A stretch of 22,009 bases of DNA from Pseudomonadota bacterium (lineage in GTDB: Bacteria; Pseudomonadota; Gammaproteobacteria; Burkholderiales; Burkholderiaceae), in assembly GCA_029777935.1 (NCBI GenBank), contig JAKORH010000190.1:1-22009 (forward strand), given 5' to 3'. Shown here in pieces: positions 6,728 to 14,292 of this stretch. Position numbers and translations under genes: made by a program. Under the pieces are notes generated by a model. That model was not told where the DNA came from. It did no database searches and saw only the letters and a list, made by a program, of their open reading frames with translations. Within the stretch, counting starts at the first letter, position 1. Every line of letters begins with the position of its first letter.

Positions 6728-7512
6728 TGCGCACGCTCGGCGTCTGGCTGCGGTCGGCGCTGTACCTGCTGCTGCTCGTTGTCACGGTGGCGCCGTGGTC
6801 GTTTGTGTTGCTGGCCGCGATCGTCACGCCGGTCAAGACGCGCTACTGGCTCGCCACGCGCTGGACCCGATTCGCGATCCGGGCCGCGCGCGCCGTGTGC
6901 GGCATCCGCTGGCGCGTCGAGGGCTGGGACAACCTGCCCGACGGCCCCGCGATCGTCCTGCCCAAGCACCAGTCAGCGTGGGAGACGCTGTGGCTGCCGT
7001 CGTTCCTGCCGCGGCAACTGACGTTCGTCTACAAGCGCGAACTGCATTTGGTGCCGTTCTTCGGCTGGGGCATCGCGTCGCTGCACATGATCAACATCGA
7101 CCGCGGGCGCGGGCAGACCGCGTTCGAGCAGGTCGTTACCCAGGGCGATAAGCATCTGCGCGAAGGCTGGTGGATCGTGATCTTCCCCGAAGGCACGCGC
7201 ACGCCGCCCGGCTCGACCAGGCGCTACAAGACCGGCGGCGTGCGGCTCGCGGTCCGCACGCGCACACCGGTCGTGCCGATCGCGGTCAACAGCGGCGAAT
7301 ACTGGCCGCGCAAGGCGTTCATCAAGAAGCCCGGCGAGATCACGGTCGTGATCGGCAAGCCGATCTCTCCCGAGGGCAAGACCGCCGACGAACTGGGCGC
7401 GCTCGTAGAATCCTGGATCGAAACCGAGATGCGGCGCCTGGCGCCGCATCGTTACCGCGGGCCGTACGTTCCCGAGCGCGGGCCAGCGACCGCGCGCAGC
7501 ACGAATCCGTGA
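6727..7512 (+). CDS. plsC: PlsC-family lysophospholipid acyltransferase
   Basis: A 261-residue membrane-associated acyltransferase, predicted to acylate lysophosphatidate (1-acyl-glycerol-3-phosphate) in phospholipid synthesis. It has an N-terminal hydrophobic segment (about residues 8-36), then the acyltransferase blocks. Block I is KHQSAWETLWLP, with His81 and Glu86 in place of the usual HX4D aspartate. Block II is MINIDRGRG, block III IFPEGTRTPPG (153-158) and block IV VVPIAVNSG. KHQS-WET is, from memory, a recurrent variant in one betaproteobacterial subfamily, so activity is likely but the exact substrate is uncertain. ATG 6727 overlaps the glyS stop, and the stop overlaps the GTG start of ygjP. 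In related genomes gmhB commonly lies between glyS and plsC; it is absent here. Confidence 0.9.
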   Translation: MRTLGVWLRSALYLLLLVVTVAPWSFVLLAAIVTPVKTRYWLATRWTRFAIRAARAVCGIRWRVEGWDNLPDGPAIVLPKHQSAWETLWLPSFLPRQLTFVYKRELHLVPFFGWGIASLHMINIDRGRGQTAFEQVVTQGDKHLREGWWIVIFPEGTRTPPGSTRRYKTGGVRLAVRTRTPVVPIAVNSGEYWPRKAFIKKPGEITVVIGKPISPEGKTADELGALVESWIETEMRRLAPHRYRGPYVPERGPATARSTNP

Positions 7513-8399
7513 AGACACGCAACGCCTCCTTCGACGCGCGCCAGCTGGCGCTGGTGTTCGACGCGCCCGTGCAGCTTCCGCCGGCCGCCGCGCCGCGGCC
7601 GCGCACGAGCCCGCCGGGCCGCCCCAAGGGCGAGTCCCCGAGCGCGCAGCGCGAGGGTAGTCCAGTGCGCGGGGACGGCCATCGCCACATCGCGCTCGGC
7701 CACGAACTGCTCGACTACCGGTTGCGGCGGGCACGCCGTCGCTCGATCGGATTCCAAATCGACGACGGCGGCCTGACCGTCAGCGCGCCGCGCTGGCTGC
7801 GGCTGGCCGAGATCGAATCGGCGATCGTCGAGAAGCAGCGCTGGATCCGCGCCAAGCTCGTCGAATGGCACGAGGCGCGCCGCAAGCAGCGCCTGCACGA
7901 GATGCGCTTCGCAGACGGCGGCGTGCTGCCATACCTGGGCACGCACGTCACGCTGCGCCTGCGAGCCGACGCCCAGGGCACGCGCCTGACGGATGCGCTG
8001 CCGCCGCGCGAACTGCACGTGGCGCTGCCGGCACACGCCGGGGAGACGCAGGTGCGCGACGCCGTGCACGCCTGGCTGCAGACCGAAGCACGCCGCGTGT
8101 TCGGCGAACGCATCGCGCTGCTGGCCGCGCCGCTGGCGGCGCTGCTGCGCGGCTGGACTCTGTCGTCGGCGCGCTCGCAATGGGGTTCGTGCACGCACGA
8201 CGGCCGCATCCGCCTGAACTGGCGGCTGATCCATTTTTCGTTGCCGGTGATCGACTACGTGGTCGCGCACGAACTGGCGCACCTGACCGAGATGAACCAC
8301 GGCGCGCGCTTCTGGCGTGCGGTCGGCGAGCTGCTGCCGGGCTTCGAGACCGCGCGAGACGAGATCAAGGGCGTCGATCTCGGCGCGCTTTCGTTCTGA
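7509..8399 (+). CDS. YgjP-like zinc metallopeptidase (DUF45)
   Basis: A 296-residue protein with the YgjP/WLM-type metalloprotease domain. The zinc site [11 protein letters not shown] gives His254, Glu255, His258 and His264. The preceding [19 protein letters not shown] and [13 protein letters not shown] are the family hallmark. The cellular substrate is not known. The start is taken as GTG 7509 because it overlaps the plsC stop (GTGA) and no in-frame ATG lies before the domain. Residues 1-57 form a poorly conserved leader; within it, residues 34-57 ([20 protein letters not shown] and neighbours) look like a translated repeat insertion. The conserved domain begins around residue 58 ([17 protein letters not shown]). 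It lies in the plsC-ygjP-gloA run. Confidence 0.88.
   Translation: MKTRNASFDARQLALVFDAPVQLPPAAAPRPRTSPPGRPKGESPSAQREGSPVRGDGHRHIALGHELLDYRLRRARRRSIGFQIDDGGLTVSAPRWLRLAEIESAIVEKQRWIRAKLVEWHEARRKQRLHEMRFADGGVLPYLGTHVTLRLRADAQGTRLTDALPPRELHVALPAHAGETQVRDAVHAWLQTEARRVFGERIALLAAPLAALLRGWTLSSARSQWGSCTHDGRIRLNWRLIHFSLPVIDYVVAHELAHLTEMNHGARFWRAVGELLPGFETARDEIKGVDLGALSF
7608..7679 (+). repeat. Repeat-like insertion in the ygjP 5' region
   Basis: This segment encodes [20 protein letters not shown] plus flanking residues, in the leader before the metallopeptidase domain. From memory, peptides of the form GRPKGE-SAQREG recur at unrelated loci in Burkholderiales as translated copies of a dispersed DNA repeat. 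Inverted arms GGCCGCCCC and GGGGACGGCC at the two ends are partly complementary. Only one copy is in this window, so its repeat nature is inferred rather than seen. Confidence 0.45.
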
Positions 8400-8436
8400 T
8401 TCCTTGCCGCGGTCCGAATCCGACCTGGGAGTATCG

Positions 8437-8826
8437 ATGCGAATCCTCCACACCATGCTGCGAGTCGGCGACCTGCAACGCTCGATCGACTTCTACACGA
8501 AGGTCATGGGCATGAAGCTGCTGCGCACGACCGACCGGCCCGAGCAGAAGTACACGCTGGCGTTCGTCGGCTACGGCGACGAGCGCGAGCAGGCGGTGCT
8601 CGAACTCACCTACAACTACGGCGTCGACAAATACGAGCTCGGCACCGCGTTCGGCCATATCGCGATCGCGGTTCCCGACGCGTACCAGGCGTGCGCCGCA
8701 ATCCGCGCCGGCGGCGGCAACGTGACGCGCGAACCGGGCCCGGTCCAGGGCGGCACGACCGTGATCGCGTTCGTCACCGATCCGGACGGCTACAAGATCG
8801 AGTTGATTCAGTCGAGCTCGGCGTAA
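8437..8826 (+). CDS. gloA: Lactoylglutathione lyase (glyoxalase I)
   Basis: A 129-residue enzyme (E. coli GloA 135) that converts the hemithioacetal of methylglyoxal and glutathione to S-lactoylglutathione in the cytoplasm. The four metal ligands are visible: His5 (MRILHTML), Glu in VLELTYNYG, His in [11 protein letters not shown] and Glu in [21 protein letters not shown] and [12 protein letters not shown] are family blocks. ATG 8437 is preceded by a GGGAG ribosome binding site, and homology begins here, although the frame is open upstream. It follows ygjP by 37 bp. Its 3' end overlaps the convergent rsmA by 19 bp. Confidence 0.97.
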   Translation: MRILHTMLRVGDLQRSIDFYTKVMGMKLLRTTDRPEQKYTLAFVGYGDEREQAVLELTYNYGVDKYELGTAFGHIAIAVPDAYQACAAIRAGGGNVTREPGPVQGGTTVIAFVTDPDGYKIELIQSSSA

Positions 8827-9596
8827 GCGCGCGCCAGCGCGGTGTAGTGCGCGGCGTCGAGGGTCTCGGCGCGCGCACCGGGATCGACGCCGGCGCCGCG
8901 GATCGCGTCCTCGGTCAGCAGTTCCGACAGCGCATTGCGCAGCGTCTTGCGGCGCTGGCCGAACGCGGCGCTTACCACACGCGCAAAGTCGTCTGCATCG
9001 ACTGCGGGCAGTTCTTCCGCCGCGCGCGGCACCAGCCGCACGATCGCCGACTGCACCTGCGGCGCGGGGCTGAACGCGCCGCCCGGCACCACGAACAGGC
9101 GCGCGACGCGGTAGCGGAACTGCAGCATCACCGACAGGCGTCCGTAGTCCTTCGAGCCTGCGGCTGAGACGATGCGGTCGACCACCTCCTTTTGCAACAT
9201 GAAGTGCTGCGCGACGATGCGCTCCGCAATCGGCAGCAGCGCGAACAGCAGCGGTGTCGAGATGTGATACGGCAGATTGCCGACGATCTTCAGAGGGCGC
9301 GGGTCGGACGCCGCGAGCGCGCGCCAGTCGAGCGCCAGCGCGTCGCCCTCGATCAGCGTCAACTGCTGCGGCGTGAAACGCGCGCGCAGCCTGGCGGCGA
9401 GATCGCGGTCGATCTCGACGCAGGTCAGTTGCCGCGCGCGCTCGACCAGCGGCGCGGTGAGCGCACCCAGCCCCGGCCCGATCTCGACGATGCGGTCGCC
9501 CGGGCGCGGATCGATCGCATCGACGATGCGTTCGACGTAGTGAGCGTCGTGCAGGAAGTTCTGCGAGAACCGGCGCCGCGCCCGGTGGCCCTGCAT
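8808..9596 (-). CDS. rsmA: 16S rRNA dimethyladenosine transferase RsmA (KsgA)
   Basis: A 262-residue SAM-dependent methyltransferase that dimethylates A1518 and A1519 of 16S rRNA late in 30S assembly (E. coli KsgA 273). The start is [19 protein letters not shown]. The SAM-binding motif I is [11 protein letters not shown], the adenosine-site motif is [12 protein letters not shown], and [14 protein letters not shown] and [12 protein letters not shown] are conserved C-terminal blocks. It is the last gene of the lptD-surA-pdxA-rsmA run; the ATG follows the pdxA stop by one base, which implies coupled translation. The same linkage occurs in E. coli, where apaG and apaH follow. Here it runs into convergent gloA without a terminator. 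Confidence 0.98.
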   Translation of the reverse strand: MQGHRARRRFSQNFLHDAHYVERIVDAIDPRPGDRIVEIGPGLGALTAPLVERARQLTCVEIDRDLAARLRARFTPQQLTLIEGDALALDWRALAASDPRPLKIVGNLPYHISTPLLFALLPIAERIVAQHFMLQKEVVDRIVSAAGSKDYGRLSVMLQFRYRVARLFVVPGGAFSPAPQVQSAIVRLVPRAAEELPAVDADDFARVVSAAFGQRRKTLRNALSELLTEDAIRGAGVDPGARAETLDAAHYTALARAYAELD

Positions 9597-9597
9597 G

Positions 9598-10548
9598 TCA
9601 GCGGTGCGCGAGCATCGCCGCGAGCTTCAGCGCTTCGATCATGCTGCCGGGGTCGGCGCGGCCGCTTCCCGCCAGATCGAGCGCGGTGCCGTGATCGACG
9701 CTGGTGCGCACGAACGGCAGTCCCAGCGTCACGTTGACGCCATGGCCGAAGCTCGCGTGCTTGAGCACCGGCAGTCCCTGGTCGTGGAACATCGCCAGCA
9801 CCGCGTCGAAGCGCGCGAGCTGCCGCGGGACGAACAGCGTGTCGGCCGGCAGCGGTCCGATCGCGTCGATGCCGCGCGCGCGCGCCGCGGCAATCGCGGG
9901 CGCGATGACGTCGATCTCCTCGCGCCCGAGGTGACCGCCCTCGCCCGCGTGCGGGTTCAAGCCTGCCACCCCGATTCTCGGCGCGCGGATGCGAAAGCGC
10001 GCGACCAGATCCCGCTGCATCACGTCGAGCGTCGCGGCCAGCGATTCGCGCGTGATCGCGCGCGGCACCTCGGCCAGCGGCAGATGCGTGGTCGCCAGCG
10101 CGACCCTGATTACGCCACCGACTGCGCCGCCGACGGCCCCGCCGACCAGCAGCATCACCACGTGGGCAGTGTTCGTCCTTTCGGCCAGGTATTCGGTGTG
10201 GCCCCTGAACGGCACGCCGGCATCGTTGATCACGCTCTTCTGCACCGGCGCGGTCACCACCGCAGCGGCACGACCATGCGAACACGCAGCGATCGCGCGG
10301 TCGAGGAGTTGCAGAACGTAGCGCGCGTTGCGCACATCGAGCCGGCCGGCCGCGACCGGCGCCGCGAGCGGCAAATGCTCGACCGCGATGCGAGCCGGCA
10401 GCGGCCACGCCACGCCGAGCGCGCGTGCGGTGGCCTCCAGCAGCACCGCATCGCCGAGCAGCGCGCACTCGGCCTCGACCGCGAGCGCTGCGCGCAGCGA
10501 GATCTCCGGCCCGATTCCGGCCGGCTCGCCGGTCGTCAGCGCGAGCAT
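9598..10548 (-). CDS. pdxA: 4-hydroxythreonine-4-phosphate dehydrogenase
   Basis: A 316-residue NAD(P)-dependent enzyme of pyridoxal 5'-phosphate synthesis (E. coli PdxA 329). The N-terminus [16 protein letters not shown] is the family signature. The three expected metal-binding histidines sit in [21 protein letters not shown] and [12 protein letters not shown]. The segment [23 protein letters not shown] is diagnostic. The start at 10548 is the only one that retains the full N-terminal motif. It lies 18 bp downstream of surA and one base before rsmA, in an apparent operon. Confidence 0.97.
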   Translation of the reverse strand: MLALTTGEPAGIGPEISLRAALAVEAECALLGDAVLLEATARALGVAWPLPARIAVEHLPLAAPVAAGRLDVRNARYVLQLLDRAIAACSHGRAAAVVTAPVQKSVINDAGVPFRGHTEYLAERTNTAHVVMLLVGGAVGGAVGGVIRVALATTHLPLAEVPRAITRESLAATLDVMQRDLVARFRIRAPRIGVAGLNPHAGEGGHLGREEIDVIAPAIAAARARGIDAIGPLPADTLFVPRQLARFDAVLAMFHDQGLPVLKHASFGHGVNVTLGLPFVRTSVDHGTALDLAGSGRADPGSMIEALKLAAMLAHR

Positions 10549-10566
10549 CGGATCACGGATTTCAGA

Positions 10567-11970
10567 TCAGGCTTCGTCCAGCCGATACTCGACATACGTG
10601 CGGTCGCGCAACTGGCGGATCCACTCCTGGTAGGCCTCGTCGGCCTTGCGGTCGCGCAGTGACTGGCGCGCCGCCAGCCGATTGCGCTCGACCGACGACG
10701 CTTCGGTGCGGCGCTCGAGCACCTGGATCAGGTGCCAGCCGAACGGCGTCTGCACCGGCTCGCTGACTTCGCCGGGTTTCAGCGCATTCATCGCGCGCTC
10801 GAATTCGGGCACGGTGTCGCCCGGATACAGCCAGCCGAGATCGCCGCCGCGCGTGGCGCTGCCGTCGACCGAGTGCAGGCGCGCGAGCTGCCCGAAGTCC
10901 TGGCCGCCCTTGAGCACGCGATCGCGCAGATCGTTCAGGCGCCGCCTGACCTCCGCCTCCGGCATCGCATCCGACACGCGCAGCAGGATGTGCCGCACGT
11001 GCGTCTGCACGACCGGGCCGGTGGCGAGCTTGCTCTCGAGCGCGTTGCGCTTGCCGATCAGCTTCAGGACGTGGAAGCCGCCCGGGCTGCGCACGATCGG
11101 CGCGAGTTCTCCCGGTTTCAGGTCCTTCACCGCATCGAGGAACAGCGTCGGCAGCCGCTCGGCGGTGCGCCAGCCGATCTCGCCGCCCTGCAGCGCCTCG
11201 GGCGCATTCGAGTAGCTCGCCGCCATCCTGGCGAAATCGGCGCCGCCGCGCAGCTCGCCCAGCAGCGCGTCGGCGCGCTTGCGCGTGGCGTCGATCTGGT
11301 CCGTGGTCGCGTTGTCGGGCACGCGCAGCAGGATCTGCGCGAGGTCGTACTCGATCGCGCCGGCCTCCACGCCCGCCTGCGCAGCGAGGAAGTTGTCGAC
11401 TTCGCCCTCGGAAATCTGGATCTTGCTGTCGACCTCGCGGTCGCGCAGGCGCGCCATGACGATGTCGTCGCGCACGTCCTCGCGGAAGCGCGCGAACGAG
11501 ATGCCGTCGCGCTCGAGCCGGTCGCGAAACATCGGCAGCGTCGTGTTGTTCTGCTCGACGATGCGCGCGATGGCGGCGTTCACGGTGGGGTCGTCGACCC
11601 GCACGCCCGTTTCGCGCGCCAGTTGCAGTTGCGCGCGGTCGATGATCATGCGTTCCAGCACCTGCCGGCGCAGCACGTCGGCCGGCGGCTCGGCGATGTT
11701 CTGGCGCTTCAGTTGCTGCTCGGTGATGCGCATGCGCGTATTCAGTTCCTGCAGCGTGATCGCCTCGTCGTTGACGACGGCGACGATGCGGTCGAGCAGC
11801 TTCAGCGACGCGCGCGCCGGCGCGGCGGCTGGCGCGGGCGCCGGTGCCGGTGCGGCGGCTGGCGCGGGTGCCGGTGCCGGCGCGGCAGCAGGCGCCTGTG
11901 CCGCGGCGAACGTCGCAGCCGCGGCCAACAGACAGAAAGCGGCGCCGAGCGCCGCGAATTTGCACTTCAT
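10567..11970 (-). CDS. surA: Periplasmic chaperone / peptidyl-prolyl isomerase SurA
   Basis: A 467-residue periplasmic chaperone for outer-membrane beta-barrel proteins, including LptD (E. coli SurA 428). A signal peptide spans residues 1-24 with predicted cleavage near FAAA-QAPA. An Ala-Pro-rich tandem linker follows (26-52) that is not part of typical SurA. The N-terminal chaperone domain (LLDRIVAVVNDEAITLQEL, about 55-200) comes next. A first parvulin domain spans about 206-310 (AQILLRVPDN to GGFHVLKLIG) and a second about 320-420 (VRHILLRVSDAMP to GWHLIQVLERR). The C-terminal helix ends YRLDEA. The ATG follows the lptD stop by two bases. The extra length relative to E. coli is largely the linker. 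Confidence 0.97.
   Translation of the reverse strand: MKCKFAALGAAFCLLAAAATFAAAQAPAAAPAPAPAPAAAPAPAPAPAAAPARASLKLLDRIVAVVNDEAITLQELNTRMRITEQQLKRQNIAEPPADVLRRQVLERMIIDRAQLQLARETGVRVDDPTVNAAIARIVEQNNTTLPMFRDRLERDGISFARFREDVRDDIVMARLRDREVDSKIQISEGEVDNFLAAQAGVEAGAIEYDLAQILLRVPDNATTDQIDATRKRADALLGELRGGADFARMAASYSNAPEALQGGEIGWRTAERLPTLFLDAVKDLKPGELAPIVRSPGGFHVLKLIGKRNALESKLATGPVVQTHVRHILLRVSDAMPEAEVRRRLNDLRDRVLKGGQDFGQLARLHSVDGSATRGGDLGWLYPGDTVPEFERAMNALKPGEVSEPVQTPFGWHLIQVLERRTEASSVERNRLAARQSLRDRKADEAYQEWIRQLRDRTYVEYRLDEA
11822..11902 (-). repeat. 30-bp tandem repeat encoding Ala-Pro linker in surA
   Basis: Two nearly identical 30-bp units at 11822-11851 and 11852-11881, plus a degenerate partial third unit to 11902. 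They encode repeats of APAPAPAAAP right after the SurA signal peptide. The units differ at only two positions, which suggests recent slippage expansion. Length variation between strains is expected. Confidence 0.8.
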
Positions 11971-11972
11971 CG

Positions 11973-14216
11973 TTACTCGTAGATATCGAAGCGCCCCGGC
12001 TCGCGCGGAGGCGGATTGATCACCTGGTAGCCCGGGATATTACGCCGCAGTTGCTCGATCGGACTGGTGCCGATCGAGGCCAGCCCGTTCAGTTGCAACT
12101 GGAAGAACAGCGCCGTGGTCGCGGTCTGCGTGGTCGTCACGAACCGATGCGCGACCAGCCGGAACACCCAGCAGTCGGCCTTGTATTCGAAGCCGCCGAG
12201 CAGTTCGACCCAGCGCGAATCCAGCCGCGAATAGTTGGCGCGGCCCACCGCGTACCAGCGCGGCGACAGCGGCCACTGCCCCGCCACGTCGATCTGGTTG
12301 ACCTGGCCCGCGGTGTAGCGGTAGGCGACGTTCAGCACCGATGCCGGCCGCGGCTGCCAGCGCACCGCGGCGTTGGCGTTGACGAACGCGCCGCGCTCGG
12401 TCGAATGATCGAGCGCGATCTCGGTGCTCCAGTGGCTGGCCAGCGCGCCGCTGAGCGCGAACAGCACGTCGGACGCGCGCCCGGTGCGCTCCACTCCGCC
12501 CGGCAGCGTGACGCGCTGCGCTCCGAAATAGAAGCGCTGCCCGACCAGCACGCGCAGCCGCTCTGCGCCCGAGTCCGCATCGAGCATCCGGCTCGCCAGC
12601 GCCGTGGTGACCTGATTGGCCTCGGCGATGCGATCGCCGCCGACGAACACGTTCTCGGTGAAGAGCTGCGCGAAGTTGAAGTCGGCCAGCGCGCTGTCGA
12701 AGTTGGGCAGGTTCGACTGGTTGCGGAACGGAACGTAGGCGTAGTACAGGCGCGGCTCGAGCGTCTGCACCGAGGCCGCGCCGAACCAGCGCGTGTCGCG
12801 CTCGAACACGAGCCCGGCGTCGAGCGAGCCGATCGGCAGCGAGCGGATCGGGTGCGCGCCTTCGGAATGCAGCGCCGGATCGAGCGAATACAGGGTCGCG
12901 TTCCACTGCGCCTTCGGGATCACGAACCAGCCGGGCGCCAACCACGGGTACGACACGCTCGGATTCATCACCACGCGCGAGCCGGTCTCCAGCGTCGGGT
13001 GCTCGAAGCGCGTGGCGTCGAGCCCGAGCGAAACGTCGAAGCCGCGCCAGTCGGTGTCGCGCGCGTTGAACGTGAGCTGCGGCACGCGCTCGTACGGCTT
13101 GACCACCGGCGCCAGCGGATCCTGCAGTGTCTGGTTCCTGGTCACCCGCAGCGCGGTGTTCCAGTAGGTGCGGTTGAAGCCGAGGTAGCCTTCCTGCGGC
13201 AGCACCGTCTGCGAGGCGGTCACGATGCTGCGCGAGAAATCGGCGAAATAGTTGTCGTCCGACACGCGGTTGTAGTTGACGCCGCCGACGAAGCCGAGCG
13301 GGCTGACGTACTCGTGCCGCCACGACCCCGCCCAGCGCGACGTGCCGGTCACGCGGTCGTTGGGCAGGATCTCGTAGTCCGCGGTACCGCGGAAAGTCGG
13401 CTCCAGGTAGCGGAACTCGTTGCCGAGCAGCACGCCTCTCCGCTGCATGATGCGCGGCGTGATCGTGTCATCCAGGTTGGGCGCGATGTTCCAGTAGTAC
13501 GGCAGCGTGCCCTCCGCACCGAGCCGCGAGTTGACGCCGAAGCTCGGCGTCAGCAGGCCGCTGCGGCGCTCGTCGCCGAGCGGAAACTGGAAGTACGGCG
13601 AGGTGAAGATCGGCACACCCTGGAAGTGGATCGTCGTGCCATGCGCGACCGCGAGCTGATCGGCACGGTCGATGTCGAGGCGATTGGCCTTGACCCACCA
13701 CGACTCGTCGCCGGGCGCGCAGGTGGTGTAGGTCGCGTCGTTCAGGCGCGTCTTGTCCTCGCCGAGGAACTCGATCAGCGCGCAGCGCCCGCGCCCGTTC
13801 TGCGGCGCGTAGTAGAAGCTCGCGTCCGGCATGCTGCCGGTCTGTGCATCGATCTTCAGCCGCAGGCTCGGGCCGGTGACGATCATGCCCTCGCGGAACA
13901 CGCGCACATGGCCGGTCGCGGTGACCTGGTCCGCGGGCACGTCGTACTCGATGCGATCGCCGCGCAGCACGGTACTGTCGCGCCGCACCTCGGCCTCGCC
14001 CTCGAGCACGATGCGCTCGTCCATCTGGCCCGACACGTGCTGCGCCCGCGCATAGGTCGCGCCCGGCGGCGAATTCGCCGCACGGTCGGCGCCGAGCGCG
14101 CGCTCGAGCTTCAGTTCGACCGGCGGCGACGCGCTCTGCGCGAACGCATCGGCCGTCACCAGCAGCGCCGCGGCACAGAGTCGGATCACGGGCGCGCGCG
14201 GCGAGTGAAATGGCAT
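11973..14216 (-). CDS. lptD: LPS-assembly outer-membrane protein LptD
   Basis: A 747-residue outer-membrane beta-barrel that inserts lipopolysaccharide into the outer leaflet with LptE (E. coli LptD 784). A signal peptide spans residues 1-26 (AFA-QS). The OstA-like beta-jellyroll covers about 50-190 (VLEGEAEVRRDSTVLRGDRI, FREGMIVTGPSLRLK). The LptD barrel domain follows to the C-terminus. Mature cysteines are Cys145, Cys166 (YTTCAPGD) and Cys682 (KADCWVF). E. coli uses four (31, 173, 724, 725), and here the N-terminal one and one of the CC pair are missing. It is first in the lptD-surA-pdxA-rsmA operon and divergent from amgK. The start at 14216 gives a complete signal peptide; its ribosome binding site is weak. 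Confidence 0.97.
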   Translation of the reverse strand: MPFHSPRAPVIRLCAAALLVTADAFAQSASPPVELKLERALGADRAANSPPGATYARAQHVSGQMDERIVLEGEAEVRRDSTVLRGDRIEYDVPADQVTATGHVRVFREGMIVTGPSLRLKIDAQTGSMPDASFYYAPQNGRGRCALIEFLGEDKTRLNDATYTTCAPGDESWWVKANRLDIDRADQLAVAHGTTIHFQGVPIFTSPYFQFPLGDERRSGLLTPSFGVNSRLGAEGTLPYYWNIAPNLDDTITPRIMQRRGVLLGNEFRYLEPTFRGTADYEILPNDRVTGTSRWAGSWRHEYVSPLGFVGGVNYNRVSDDNYFADFSRSIVTASQTVLPQEGYLGFNRTYWNTALRVTRNQTLQDPLAPVVKPYERVPQLTFNARDTDWRGFDVSLGLDATRFEHPTLETGSRVVMNPSVSYPWLAPGWFVIPKAQWNATLYSLDPALHSEGAHPIRSLPIGSLDAGLVFERDTRWFGAASVQTLEPRLYYAYVPFRNQSNLPNFDSALADFNFAQLFTENVFVGGDRIAEANQVTTALASRMLDADSGAERLRVLVGQRFYFGAQRVTLPGGVERTGRASDVLFALSGALASHWSTEIALDHSTERGAFVNANAAVRWQPRPASVLNVAYRYTAGQVNQIDVAGQWPLSPRWYAVGRANYSRLDSRWVELLGGFEYKADCWVFRLVAHRFVTTTQTATTALFFQLQLNGLASIGTSPIEQLRRNIPGYQVINPPPREPGRFDIYE

Positions 14217-14240
14217 CGATAGCGATTCTGCGAGCGTGGC

Positions 14241-14247
14241 TATTATA
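14241..14247. promoter_or_regulatory. Overlapping -10 elements, lptD / amgK divergent promoters
   Basis: The 76-bp gap between lptD and amgK contains CTATTATAG. On the minus strand this gives a perfect TATAAT (14247-14242), about 26 bp before the lptD ATG. On the plus strand it gives TATTAT (14241-14246), about 46 bp before the amgK ATG. It is the most AT-rich point of the region. Matching -35 boxes are weak on both strands. Confidence 0.45.
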
Positions 14248-14292
14248 GGAACGGGCTTCGCCGGCGACTTTCCGGCACGACAGAAGCGATCG

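Noticed and set aside
11844..14222. A 792-codon plus-strand frame opposite lptD
   Set aside because: Arg/Val/Glu/His-rich shadow of lptD; no domain, no ribosome binding site, and the minus strand carries clear LptD homology.
14236..14292. Upstream GTG start for amgK at 14236
   Set aside because: The extra residues (VAIIGTGFAGDFPARQKRS) overlap the promoter core and are not family-like; ATG 14293 gives the expected length.
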